Shown here: positions 23,440 to 34,532 of the stretch, in pieces
Layout: every line of letters starts with the position of its first letter
Position numbering within the stretch: the first letter of the stretch is position 1
Assembly (NCBI GenBank): GCA_007922305.1
Contig: ML677385.1
Span: forward strand, 4,738,336 to 4,802,335
DNA length: 64,000 nt
Reading direction: 5' to 3'
From: Dermatemys mawii
Lineage: Eukaryota; Chordata; Testudines; Dermatemydidae
The notes under the pieces: model-generated
What the model saw: the letters and a program-made list of their open reading frames with translations, nothing else
The model's database searches: none
Told to the model about the DNA's origin: nothing
Position numbers and translations under genes: made by a program

Positions 23440-23449
23440 TTTTTAATAT
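23437..23449. repeat. Right target-site duplication of the PLE
   Basis: CTGTTTTTAATAT, identical to 20918-20930. Confidence 0.8.
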
Positions 23450-24633
23450 CTCATTTTATTTATGGAATTTCTTTTAAGGTTATTTCAATTTACTTGAGTG
23501 ATAAACTAAAGAGGATTTCTAATCCAGTTTTTATTATTGCCATCTGTGATACCAGGCAGCTGCTAATGAGTTAAAAAAACATCTTTCAGTGGGTCACTAT
23601 TTCATTCATTACAGAAAATATGTGCAAGAACAGATACCGCTTATCGATCACTGAACATAACTGGAACACAAGCACCTCTTATCAATTACCCAATCCTGTT
23701 TATTATAACATACTTCTATTGGCCTCTTTCATTAGTTTCAAGGGGTCTTTTTTCTGGACATGTGAACTCCCACAGACTGAGGGGGGTTGAGGATAATTAG
23801 GTACAACCCAATAAATATAACATACATTCTTGAACATTGGACCCACACTCGGCTCAGGCTAAGAACGAATACTCTCAGGCCTTAGAATTCAGATATACTT
23901 TTTCCTAATATTGCAAGGATTCTGGGAGAAGAGCTAATATGCAAAGAATTATGAGTTTAGTGTATAAAAATATTAATATTTACTTAACAATTTTTTTAAA
24001 TGCACACCAGGAATTTTTTTTTTTTTCTGTGCTCTGTGTGTCACTTGTTTTCACCTGGATGCCAAGGGTATGTGTATTGCCTGGTGTCAAAATTTATAAG
24101 TATGACATTTAAAAACTGCAGGTGGCTTATGTTGTCTAAGTATATACCAGAGACATAACACTGAGTAGCCATTTTAAAAACTTTTTCAGACATGTTTCTT
24201 CCATTCCCACATTAGCAATGAATCCTCACTGCAGTGCATGTAAGTTAAATCTTCTGCTTTCAGACTATTGCTGGTGCATTTTCAAAGTAGGATTTATTGG
24301 TGCTTTTGTGGAGAGTTGATATTACCTGATAAAAGACTGAATGCAATAAAGAAAATAGAAAGCTACAGAAAACACACAAAATCACCACCTTGAGAGAGAC
24401 TACATGGAAATGTCAGAAGAGAGCCCTGGAGTCACTGAAACATCTACCTGCTTGTCTATCTGTGGCCACAGAAATGCACCTACAGTTCAGAATCTATAAA
24501 AATTGCTCATTTTCACTCAGCAATGGATTTTTCTGTCTGACTTGTTTCTGGGATTCACTAATGGCCTCCCCAATGTTTCTCAGCTATCTCTCATTAGAGG
24601 GCATGTCCTTCCATATAGACCCAAATGCACTTA
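23450..24633. other. Non-coding stretch
   Basis: AT-rich with a 12-base T run near 24015. No gene or element is recognised; the frame at 24390-24716 runs into the MITE that follows. Confidence 0.4.
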
Positions 24634-24923
24634 GGCCTGGGCTCCACAGCGGGGTTCGAACTAAGATATGCAATGTCAGCTACACTATTTGTGTAGCTGA
24701 CATCAAAGTATCTTAGTTCGACTTACCTGGCCGTCCCCACGGCGGTGAATTGACCGTGGCAGCTCCCTCATCAACTTCGCTTACTCCTCTTGCAGAGCTG
24801 GAGTTCCAGAGTTGATGGGAGCACGTTCGGGGATCGATTTATCACGTCCTGACAAGACACGATAAATCGATCCCCAATACACCGAACACTACCCACCGGA
24901 GGGGCGGTAGTACAGATGTATCC
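24634..24923 (-). mobile_element. PIF/Harbinger-like MITE, copy 3 (reverse orientation)
   Basis: 290 bp flanked by TTA at 24631-24633 and 24924-24926. It has the same two hairpins as the copies near 19 kb, but in opposite order, so the element is inverted. Hairpin A (24656-24721) pairs TCGAACTAAGATA and TGTCAGCTACAC with GTGTAGCTGACA and TATCTTAGTTCGA around a 5-base loop. Hairpin B (about 24833-24880) pairs GGGGATCGATTTATC with GATAAATCGATCCCC. Ends are GGCCTGGGCTCCACA and, reverse complemented, GGATACATCTGTACTACC. Confidence 0.75.
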
Positions 24924-24926
24924 TTA

Positions 24927-25279
24927 ATCTCACCAAACCTGGTATTATCACATTTTTATTTCAGTAATATACTGAACATTCAAAGCACCAAATCATAAAA
25001 ACATGGCTGTAGGAACATGTTATCTAGAGTAATCTAGCATCATTTAAGATTTCTACACTTTCTCCCTCTCCCCCTCCCATATTCCATCTTGGTCCCATAA
25101 TTGTGCCTTAGCTGAGTGAGAGATGTCCAACCTCCTGCAAACACTAACCGCTGGTTTTAGCTAATACTGGCTGCTGAGGAGAAGGAGCTCTGCTTATGTG
25201 GGGCTGATCCTCATGAGTGATACTGCTCACCACATGTAGGGGGACAGGAGAAATTAGCCCTGGTTCACTTGTGGTCTTT
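24927..25279. other. Non-coding stretch
   Basis: No recognisable gene or repeat before the CR1 fragment. Confidence 0.4.
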
Positions 25280-25995
25280 ATTGGGTGACCTAAGCATCAG
25301 GAAGAATAGTAAGAAGCCAATATGGCTCAATAAGGAGTTCTTTAATGATTGAAAATCAAAAAGGAATCATACAGAAAATAGAAAAGTAGAAAAATGGCTA
25401 AGGGTGAGTATAAAAGAGCAGCACAAGTCTGTAGGGATGAAATCAGAAAACATGAGCCACAAAATGAGTTACAGCTAGTAAGGAACATAAAAAGTTCTAT
25501 AAATACAATAGGAGCAAGAGAAAGATGAAAGTGGAGGTCTTCTACTTAGTGGGGAAGGAGAGGGCCTAATAATGGATAGAAAGCTAAGGTGATTAATGCC
25601 TACTTCGCGTAAGTTTTCACTAAAAATGTAAATTATGACCAGATATTTAACGTAATATTAACAGCCGGGGGAAAGAATGCAAGAATAAGGAAAAAACAGG
25701 TTAAAGAATATTTGTACAAGATAAATATATTACAGGACCTGAGGAAATTCATCCTGAGATACTTAAGGAATCATTCGTGGGAACATTAGCAATTATCTTT
25801 GAAAACTCATGGAGGATGGGTGAGGCCCCAGAGGACTGGAGAAAGGCAAACATAGTATCTATCTTTAAAAAGGGGAACAAAGAGGACCCCAAGAATTATA
25901 AAGCAGTTAGCCTAACTTTGATAGCTGGAGAGATACTGGAACAAATTATTAAACAATCAATTTGCAAGCACCTAGATACTTCTGAGGAGATTCTG
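25280..25995 (+). pseudogene. CR1 LINE fragment (linker and N-terminal RT)
   Basis: The plus strand translates in patches to the region between endonuclease and RT of CR1. The frame at 25777-26238 begins with WRMGEAPEDWRKANIVSIFK, then KGNKEDPKNYKAVSLT and LEQIIKQSICKHLD, the conserved start of the CR1 reverse transcriptase (VIPIFKKG..DPxNYRPVSLT...LE in the family). After about 25995 the CR1 coding is lost: the catalytic RT core is missing. A CR1 3' tail appears again at 26310, so a deletion with other sequence in place is likely. Confidence 0.8.
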
Positions 25996-26309
25996 CGTGA
26001 CTGCATGTTGGCAGAAAATGCCCCCCAGGGGTGCAATTGTTTGGGGGGGATTGCTCCAGAGCTCCCCAGTCTTTGCGGGTGCAGGGGAGAATCCCCGGGA
26101 GCTCCCTACTCCCTGCAGAAAGGGAGGGGGAATCCCCTGGAGCTCCCAGCCCCATGTGTCATGGACATTTTTAGTAAAAGTCAGGGAAAGGTCACTGCTT
26201 CTGTGAATTTTTGTTTATTGCCCGTGACCGGTCCATGACTTTTATTAAAAATGTCCATGACAAAATCATTGCCTTACTGATAAGTCTTCAAATCTGTTAA
26301 CTTGTGTTA
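25996..26309. repeat. Filler between CR1 parts, with a hairpin repeat
   Basis: GC-rich sequence with repeated GAGCTCCC words (26057, 26098, 26139) is followed by a strong hairpin at 26158-26261. The 26-nt arms, starting GTCATGGACATTTTTAG and ending AATGTCCATGAC, differ at one position. An inner pair GGTCAC / GTGACC extends it. It is probably a non-autonomous repeat inserted within or next to the CR1 deletion. Confidence 0.55.
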
Positions 26310-26520
26310 CAGAGGAGACAGTGATCAGTTGTTCTTCACGTCAACTGAAGGTAGGACAAGAAGTAATGCACTTAATCTTCAGCAAGGAAGACTTAGGTTA
26401 GATATTAGGAAAAACTTTCCAACTATAAGAATAGTTTAGCCCTAGAATATGCTTCTAAGGGAGATTGTGGAATCCCTATCACTGGAGTTTTAAAGGTTGG
26501 ACTGACACCTGTGGGGGATG
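26310..26520 (+). repeat. CR1 LINE 3' region
   Basis: Contains GGTAGGACAAGAAGTAATGC, then TTAGATATTAGGAAAAACTT and GGGAGATTGTGGAATCCC, the end of CR1 ORF2 and start of its 3' UTR. It lies on the same strand and in the order expected for the 25280-25995 fragment, so they are probably one insertion. Confidence 0.75.
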
Positions 26521-27972
26521 ACCTGTCCAGTGGGCCAACTCATGGCCTACCAAGAGGAAGGCCATCACAGCGTTGAAGTGGTTGCTGGTGAGAGGCATGG
26601 AAGATAGGGGAAGTGGAGACCCAGCAACCTAACCACTGGGCATCACCACCAGTAAGCCCAGCCCCCACGACAGAAAACTTTAGTCATCAGACTATTTGCA
26701 AATAGTTTTTTTTTTTGCTGTATTTACCCAGCTTTAGCAGAGGATGTGTGTAATAATCAATGCAGCCATCTAGTGTTGAAATTATAACTTAACATTTTTA
26801 CAAGCTGAACACCAACTAAACATTTGAATACACCACCACAAATAATTTCATAGTTCCATTTTAAGGACAAATAGGCCTGGCTGTAGTTGCAGATCCTGCA
26901 AAAATCCACACTAAAGTAGAGTCTGGCTCTTAAGTTTTATTGTTGTCTTTATGCAGCCCAGAGGAAGGTGGACAAATTAGAGGATCCTTTCAAATCTGAT
27001 GAAAGCTCCTTGAGTTTTAATAGTATTCTGCTTCACATTTCAAGTCTCATCACTTCTCCTATTTCATTTCTTCTCTGAATGAGCTTGTAAAATTCATTCT
27101 CTGGTTTTAGTTTGGCAATATAGCACCAAAAGGATGCTTTTGACTCAAGTAAAATCAGTCTCTTATAAAAATCCAGATCTCCACCCCCTAAACTTACAAT
27201 TCTATATCCTGCAGTAATGGACTAGCAAAGGATTCAAATAATTCAATGTCTGATTGTGAGTGGAAGCACTTGTTTGTCTGTAGATTATAGTTCAGCTGGT
27301 GGTTATTATATTACACAGAAGAATCCTTATATTTCTTCAATAAAAAGTCTTAACTCTAGATTTTTTTTGGCTTTGTTTTTATATATTGTCCAGACCCTGA
27401 GCTGGTCTATAAAAACTTTACACTGCTAATGTGTGGGCGTGCACAGGTGTAAGTGTGTGTGTGTTTAAAATTCAAGGTATATGGTTCTCACCTCCTTCAG
27501 ATGAGTGGAATTAATTGATTTCAGAAGTTAGGATTCTCATCCCACTGACTGTTTAAAGAAGAACTATACTTCAATGGGGTTTCTAAAATAAACCCTTTCT
27601 CTACCTGGTGTCCATTGGTGAATACCTGGAGCTCCTAGGTGCTACTGCAATGCAAACAATATAGAAAATGATATAAGATGCTCCTCTGAAAGGCTTCCCC
27701 ACACAGTGCCTCCTATTGGGACCAAGCTAGCATAAAAACAACTACCATTTGTCTTTCTAAATGGACATTTATTTCAAATGAAGTTTATTGCTGATCTTGC
27801 TAAAGGAATGCTCAGTGCTTCTGTGTACCACTTTCTCCTTTCTTCTATTTCTCCCCTCTTATGTCGCCATTGAATAAAATAGAACTGGAGAGCATATTTT
27901 GGTGCTGCATGATAGTGCTGGGTACCACACTGCTTTTAGCTGTCGGAGGCGAACCAGATAACAGAGTGCCAA
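26521..27972. other. Non-coding stretch
   Basis: No coding or clear repeat seen. A TG-rich spot lies near 27451-27465. Confidence 0.35.
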
Positions 27973-28640
27973 TGTGATGGAGTGAGACTCGTTGCCGTGA
28001 TACTTCCTGCTGGCTGTTCTGGAATTAGCTCAAATCCTTCTTCAGGACACCGTCCTTCAGTGGTATCTCGCTCACTATTGCTCCCGTTTCGCTGTTTCCA
28101 CCACTTTGTGATCTGCGTTACTCCCTAGACCGCAGCATCTTCTTCTGGGCCCCACTCCGCTGTCTCTCCCCCTTTTCAGGGGAACTGGAAGTCTCTAGTC
28201 CAGTGACTTGCTTTGGTAGCCCACTGTAGTCACTAGTCTAGTCCATTGCTCCAGGGGCAAACTGCAGTCTGTGTTGGCCACCTCTTTCAGGATCAGTGGG
28301 GGAAGCCTTAGCACTTTATCCCCCCTTCCTCCAGGGTTTCAGTCTGGCAGCAGTCAGCCAGAAACTCCTTCTACTCTGCTACCCTGCCCAGCACTGCTCT
28401 AGCTATGGTGATCTTAGGGAGCCAGTCCTTCTCCCTAACAGGCCAGGGGAAGACTGCTCTCTGCTCTGTTGAGCAGACCTTTATATATGGCCCCTCCTGG
28501 CCCTGATTGGCTGCTGCAATAAGCTACCTCCTGATAGACTCGCTTAGTGAACCCTCTTCTAATTGGAGGGTTCTGCGCAGGCTCCCTCTGGCCTGCTTTA
28601 ACCCTTCCTCTTCCTGGAATGGGGCAACTGCCCTACTACA
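27973..28640 (-). mobile_element. Solo LTR with minus-strand promoter
   Basis: 668 bp starting TGTGATGGAG and ending CCCTACTACA (TG...CA). The flanks are GCCAA (27968-27972) and GCCAC (28641-28645), a near-match expected for an old 4-5-bp target duplication. On the minus strand a CCAAT box (28510-28506) lies about 20 bases before a TATATAAAG box (28487-28479), so the LTR promoter faces lower coordinates. No retroviral coding adjoins it, so it is a solo LTR left by recombination. Open frames at 28507-28750 are inside or beside it and are not genes. Confidence 0.7.
28479..28510 (-). promoter_or_regulatory. LTR core promoter: CCAAT and TATA boxes
   Basis: The minus strand reads CCAAT then, after about 18 bases, TATATAAAG. 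Spacing and order fit an RNA polymerase II LTR promoter. Activity is not known. Confidence 0.5.
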
Positions 28641-30529
28641 GCCACCACCACAACTCCATACCCATGCTGGTAGTATGTGGAGGACACATTACTACAGCTG
28701 AGATTAATTTGAGAAGCTCATGGTACAAAGGTAGCAGTTCTGCTAGGTGAGTTGCAAGGCAGCTTCTGCAGACCAGGTGATTCAAACTGGTGTTAAGCTT
28801 GTCTCAGCTAACAGTTCATCTTGGGGGCAATATGGGTTATGTCAGTTGCTTGGATTGGTTAGCGTGTAATTCTTCAAAGTGAACACTTAGGGACAAGATT
28901 TACCCTGGGCTGAGCATGCTCAGACCATTCACTGTAGAGAACTGAATATCCTACACACCTGAAGGCACAATTTCACCTATCATATAACTTACAAATCCAT
29001 CACTGAGGCCATAAGGCACTTGCTCTTGTTTGTTTTCCTCTCTTCTGCCCCATTTTATTAACATTTTGCAAAGGTTTAAGATTTCCCCCCAGGAACGCTT
29101 GCATGAGAGGAGTAAATGCTTGCATTGCCACTTTTCATCTATTTATTTTGGCTCTTTGCTTTTATCCCCCGCACTCCCCCCCCCCTTTTTTTGGAGTTAC
29201 TGTGATGAGTAAACAAGCTATGATCTGTCACCCTGGAGGGCGGAAGAGAGAGACAAAGTGCAAGGAATCTGTTCTCTGCTTTTTCTTGCTGTAATTTCTA
29301 TAACAACATCACTTCAAATGACTGGGCTTTTCCAGAAATAGTGCTGTGTATTTTTCTTTTAATCATTCAAGATCTAATGTGCTTATGTCCTCACACTGAA
29401 CTGGAAAACAATTCTTAATATATATTTTAAATCTGTTGAGAGCCATTCTGTGCCCCCCTTAAACAACCAATTAAGTTGTAAGTTCACTGTGGCTTTCAGA
29501 TACAAGGCAATCACTGTCTCTTGCAGAGCTGATAAGGACTACAGCAACAAAAGTTCACACTAAGAGTAGTAATTTAAAGAGAGAGAGAAAGCTGGTGAAA
29601 GTGAAAGATTTTTTCCCTTGAAAACTGAACAATTACAAACCTACAGCCGCTATTACCTGCTATGACAACTATTGATTTAAAAACATAGATGGGAGATTTC
29701 CTTAATCTTTGGGTCTTTGTTTTTTTATTTTTGGAGTAAATGGTTTTTAGGGTTTTTGTTTTTGTGCTCACCAACGTTAAGGGAGAAACAGTAGGAGCAG
29801 GGAGAGAAGATTCACACACAGTAGATGCTTTCCTGCTTTCTGCCCTGTTGATTATCTTAGCACTCTCCTCTCTAGGGAAGGATGCAATTCAGACTATATT
29901 AACTTATCCTTGAGCTTCTCCACAGCACAGGCTCCGCTATCAGGCTTCTAACACATGTGGTTAAGCAGAGTGTATGGATTCATGATGGCTTCATAACTCG
30001 TATTGCTATCGGTGAGAAGCTAAGCTGACAATTATTTATTTCACAGAGGATGGGGAATGGGGAAGGGGTAGAGATGAAGTTAATCATTAGAGGTAATTCA
30101 ATACATTCAAGTGGCAGCAACTCCATTAACTTCAACAGAGTTGCATCTGACTGTAGCAAAGTCTAAATTTGGACCTAACTTCCCATACCAAGCGGAATGA
30201 TCACTCTCTGTGGGTGTAAAATCAATGCTATATTCTCTAATCTCCTCTTTTCTTGGGTGATTTAATTCATTTAATTCTGTCTTCAGTTACACCAGTGTAC
30301 ATTTGTTATTTTCAGTAGTGTAACTCCAGATTATGCCGCATCTGCTACTGAGTGCATGGAGATATACACAAGGAGAACTTCTGGAAGACTTTAAGAGATC
30401 AGTCTTTAGTCCTCCATCAAAGATTAATAATGCTAGAGAATGTGAACAACACCAACCTATAAGCAAGATAAGTTACACATGTAAAGTTTTGTTGAAAACA
30501 TCAGCATCTTAAGACAAGAATGAGCAGAA
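28641..30529. other. Non-coding stretch
   Basis: No gene recognised. It contains a C/T run near 29175-29192 and AT-rich parts. The 29574-29819 (-) frame has no domain. Confidence 0.35.
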
Positions 30530-30937
30530 GTCATTTTCTGCTCAGGAATTAACTCAACGGAGGCAATCTTTTCCCTGATGATGTTAGGTGATTGTAAGAT
30601 AGAAGTGCAAAGAAAAAAATTAAAGTTGCACTATGGTTTATGAGAAGGGATTTGATAAAATCCAACAGGACAAAATGGTGCATATTCTTGAAAAATATTG
30701 ACTCTCAAAATATGCAATTAGTTAAAAGCCTGTATCGGGGACAGAAAGCAACAATCTGAGTATTACATCATCAAAAAGGTGTGTACATAAAGGTTGCATT
30801 CTATCTCCACAACTATCCAATAAATATGTAGAAGGTATGATAAGGCAAAGTTTAGATGACACCAACCAGGGCATATAAGTCAAGGGCATATGCACCAATA
30901 ACATAAGATACACCAATGACCTACTTTGCATCACTTC
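30530..30937 (+). pseudogene. RTE-type LINE reverse transcriptase, 5' part
   Basis: Plus-strand patches read FDKIQQDKMVHILEKY, then VKSLYRGQKATI, GCILSPQL and EGMIRQSLDDTNQGI followed by NNIRYTND. This is the RT of RTE-like LINEs, in which a KAFD.V.H..M...L block is followed by LY.GQ.A..R, KGVRQGC.LSP.LFN and an INN-RYADD catalytic motif. The catalytic motif here is degraded (YTND). Stops interrupt it. The element is cut at 30937 by an LTR and continues at 31731. Confidence 0.75.
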
Positions 30938-31725
30938 TGTCAGGATTGCCTCCCCACTCTGAACTCTAGGGTACAGACGTGGGGACCCGCATGAAAAAAG
31001 AAATAACCCTCCCAAGCTTATTTTACCAGCTTGGGTTAAAATGTTTTTCCCCAGAACACAACTTCTTCTGTATCTGGACCTGGTATACTGCCACCACCAA
31101 ACTAGGTCTAGGGTAGTTTGGGACCCTTCTTTCCCTTTCCACTAACCCCCCAAACTTCTTCCTTCCCTGGAAAGCTTGAGAGAATAAAAAACCCAAACCT
31201 CGCCTGATCCTGCGAGATGTGCCCGATCCAAAACCAGGATCTTACACAATGGAAAACAAGCAGTCAGCTTCTTAAAAGAGAGATTTTAATAAAAGAAAAA
31301 AAAAAAGAAAGGAAAAAATCCCTTATAACCATCAATAGAACAGCATCTATCATAATCAACAAAAGGATTCAGAAACGAAACCTCTCCCCCGAGGCAACTT
31401 TCTCCCACTGTTGATATCTCTGCTGAAGCTTACATTATCAAGAAGCACCCAGCCAACACTCACCACTGAGAACCCTCCAGGTGATAAAAAGAAGGTAAAC
31501 TTACTGACTACAGTACTTGATAGAATCTTATAGTTACAGTGAAAGACATAGTTGTGTTCATCCCATGGCGGAGGTGAACAGAGAGAGACCCAGAGAGAAA
31601 CTGAAACTTAAAATCCTTTGTCTCCTGAGGAATTTCTCATTGGTCAGTTGTCCACCTCTCAGGTTACCTTTAGCTTAACCCCTTACAGGTAAACACTAAT
31701 TCTAGGCTACTTCACACTTATGACA
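30938..31725 (-). mobile_element. Solo LTR inserted in the RTE LINE
   Basis: 788 bp from TGTCAGGATTG to ACACTTATGACA, with TG...CA ends. Perfect 5-bp target duplication ACTTC at 30933-30937 and 31726-31730. On the minus strand a CCAAT (31643-31639), a TTTTAAG TATA-like box (31613-31607) and an ATTAAA polyadenylation signal (31290-31285) follow in the order of an LTR, so it faces lower coordinates. Removing it with one copy of the duplication leaves the LINE reading frame continuous, which confirms the boundaries. The frame at 31217-31414 is part of the LTR. Confidence 0.88.
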
Positions 31726-31730
31726 ACTTC

Positions 31731-32290
31731 AACTAGGGAAGAACTTCAGAACATGCTTATTGCTGTTAACAATGTCCGCAAGAGATATGGAAAGACAATC
31801 AATGTTAGGAAAACAAAAAGCATCAGTAAGCACAGTGATGAACAAGGTAAGAGACATCAATACATGGATGGTTGAATGGTGGAACAAGTGAATGGTTCCC
31901 CTACTTAGGGAGTCTAATAACATGAGTTGGAAGATGTGATGAAGAAATCAAAAGAAGAATACGCTTGAAAAAATGTATTCAACAGCTTCCAAAGACTTCC
32001 AACAACTTGTCAAAAGTTAAAACTGCATATCCATGCTAGATTGCTGAACTGCTACACATCATGGACTCACCTGTATAGATGTGAGAGCAGGACTCTGAAA
32101 GCAGGCTCAGAGCACTCGAGTTTTGGTGGTACAGAAGAATGTTGAAAATTAAGTTGATCACAAAACCTACAAATAAAGAGGTGATGAGAAGAATGAATTT
32201 AAAAAGAGCACATAGGTCACTGAGCTGCAAGGCTGGAAACACACTTCTGGAGGTACTTCTGACATCCTGGTAAACCGAAAAACAAAGCTC
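31731..32290 (+). pseudogene. RTE-type LINE reverse transcriptase, 3' part
   Basis: Continues from 30937: REELQNMLIAVNNV, then YGKTINVRKTK, LGSLIT, CDEEIKRRIRL, LEFWWYRRMLKI and NKEVMRRM. These are the thumb and C-terminal blocks of RTE-type ORF2 proteins (K.YGL..N..KTK, YLG..IT.DG.C..EI..RI, WCYRRML.I.W, TNE.V). Stops and frame changes are present. The original 3' end is not clear and probably lies near 32300. Confidence 0.75.
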
Positions 32291-32493
32291 GGGTGGTTTG
32301 TGGTCTCTTAAAGGAACATTATCAACTTCAACACTAGTCATTTTTTAAAAACAAGTTAAAAGTTTTAGATACTATACCTGCCCCTGAATCCCCTTGGAAG
32401 AAGTGTGTGGTTTTACTATCACATTTTTCAGTTTCAAAATGTACTTATTTCCTTTGTTGCTGTGTGAAAGACCCAAATAAACAGGGCCAATAA
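32291..32493. other. Short non-coding stretch
   Basis: May include the 3' tail of the RTE LINE; nothing definite is seen. Confidence 0.3.
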
Positions 32494-32653
32494 CAGCGGT
32501 GTCCAATAGAAATTTGATGCTAGTCACACTGCTAGCCACACTTGTTTTGAATTTTTCTTATTAGCCACATTATAAAAAAGCCACATGCATTAGTCACAAT
32601 TCAACAGCCTATTAGCCACGTGTGACTAGTGGCGAATGGATTGGACACTGCTG
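32494..32653. mobile_element. hAT-type MITE, 160 bp
   Basis: Terminal inverted repeats CAGCGGTGTCCAAT and, reverse complemented from the right, CAGCAGTGTCCAAT differ at one position. The flanking 8-mers GCCAATAA and GTCTAATA agree at most positions, as expected for an old hAT 8-bp duplication. Interior repeats the word AGCCACA / TAGTCACA many times. Confidence 0.8.
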
Positions 32654-33098
32654 GTCTAATAAATGGACCATAGAGGAAGCAGTGAAACTGACTATACATA
32701 ATGTGCCTGTTAACTGCACAAAATAAACTAACTGAAAAAAATAGAGAAAAGGATCTTCCCTCTCTGATCTTATCCAGTTCTAGCTGATTGTAGCTGTTGT
32801 TTGTAATAGGATCAAACACATTTTCAGACACGAGCCTGATTTAAATTGCTAGTGTCACTTTAGTATGTGTTTTGTGCATAATAGTGTTCACGGTTTGTGT
32901 TTTATACAATAGAAGAGTGGCACAAGCTGGGGGCGGGGGAAACCCAAACTCCCCATTTTTTATCCTATATAAAAATATTACTCTGACCTCCCATGTGCTA
33001 TTTTTGGAAAGGAAAAACAAAACGAAACAAAACAAAACCAAGATTTGCATCCCGGGCCAGGCTTTACATTGGCCAGATCCTGCTACCTTTACTTACTT
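32654..33098. other. Non-coding stretch
   Basis: No gene or clear repeat. An AAAAC-rich simple stretch lies near 33014-33040. Confidence 0.4.
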
Positions 33099-33208
33099 GG
33101 GCCTTGATCCTGCAAAGATTTACCCATATGTTTTACCCCTATGAGTAATTCCATTGAAGTCAATGGGACTATTTCCATTTAAGCATAAGTCATTTACGGA
33201 TCTGGGCC
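33099..33208. repeat. Fold-back repeat (GGGCC...GATCC type)
   Basis: Begins GGGCCTTGATCCTGC and ends GGATCTGGGCC, with inner inverted words around a central TTGAAGTCAATGGG. Related arrays are at 60985-61120 and 62510-62633. It is a common short palindromic interspersed repeat in sauropsids by my recollection. Confidence 0.55.
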
Positions 33209-33544
33209 TTGTTGGAATAGTACCTTATTCCAAAGGTAATCCCTCTCACTTCAATGGGATTACTTACACAGTAAGGCTCTGCTCAGCTTGAGTAAGTCTG
33301 ACAGAATCCATCCCAATGTGAACAAATGATTAATAATGCTCTTATGCCTTGCAAATATAATGAGAGGGTTATGTAATGTTAAATCCATGATGAACTAGCA
33401 ACTAGCAACAATTTAAGTAGGAGGCCTTCTCCAGGGTTCATCTGTAAGGGAGGAGAAAAGCAGGCTTATATATTACATATAGCATTACTCAAAGAGAAGT
33501 TACTGGGTTTGTTTCAGAAAATACGATATAATAACTGATACAGG

Positions 33545-33810
33545 GCCAGGTTCTATTATCCTTATTCCAGAGAACTATCTGTGAAATGTACATGGCTCTC
33601 CTCACTGCAGTATCTGAGCACTTCATAATCATTAGTTGATTTCTGTCCTTACCACACCTGAGGTAGGAAATATAACTATCACTGTTTGGAGGATGGGAAC
33701 TTCAGTAACATGCCCCAGGTCACAAAAGATGTCTGTGTGAAAGCCCAGAATTGAATCCAGGTCCCCAGAAGCCCAGTTCACAACATTAACCACAAGTTCT
33801 TCCTTCTTTC
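33545..33810 (-). repeat. MIR-like SINE, antisense, diverged
   Basis: CCTGAGGTAGGAAATATAAC, then ACATGCCCCAGGTCACA and CCAGAATTGAATCCAGGTCC follow the order of an inverted MIR: tail, core, then box B region. More diverged than the copy at 16625-16850. Confidence 0.55.
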
Positions 33811-34532
33811 CAAGTTGGGTGGTGTCTAGGCTGAGTGGTATCTTTCTTCTGAAGTCGTGTCATTGACTCCATTAAGTAAATTACTCAACCTGAGGAAGGG
33901 TGACAGAATTAGGCCCTTAAGGCTGAGAAGGACAAAAAGTGGGGAGGAATATAAGTAAAAGGTTAGAGGTACTAAGCAATTTTATACTGCCTGTTTCTGG
34001 TGAAGTTTCCCTGCCTGTGCAGAGTGCATGAGGAAAGAATTGAAAAAAAACATTTATTTAGTTGGTGTAGTTTGAGATTACCTGCTCTCCCCCCCTTAGA
34101 ATTCAATTCTGGCTCAGCTCTAAACACATTAAAACTTAATACTGTTTATTTACTTTGCTGTGTGTTTGCCTGCGATGTGTATCGGTACAGATGCAGATCA
34201 GAGAAATTTTTAAGTGCCCATCTGTAGACAGGTTGGGCCTGAGCTTCACAAATGATGAGCACTAGCAGTTTCCAGTTCATCAGCTCTATAAATTCAGACC
34301 TGAAGGCTAGCAGGTTGCTCACCCAAAATGGGGGGGCACCAACAATGAGTGGATGCTTGAAAATGTGGGCATACTTTGTCCTAAGGAACACTCATACAAC
34401 CCCAGTGAAATCATTGGGATAGTAAAAGAGTAACTCAAGGCAGAACTTGACCACTATATATAAATGAAGGGAGATCTTAGGTCAGAATCTAATGTCTGGT
34501 GGTTGTTCTAAAAGACGAATACAAATTGGGCC
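33811..34532. other. Non-coding stretch
   Basis: No recognisable gene or repeat; overlapping opposed frames (34000-34227 and 34146-34391) lack domains. Confidence 0.4.
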
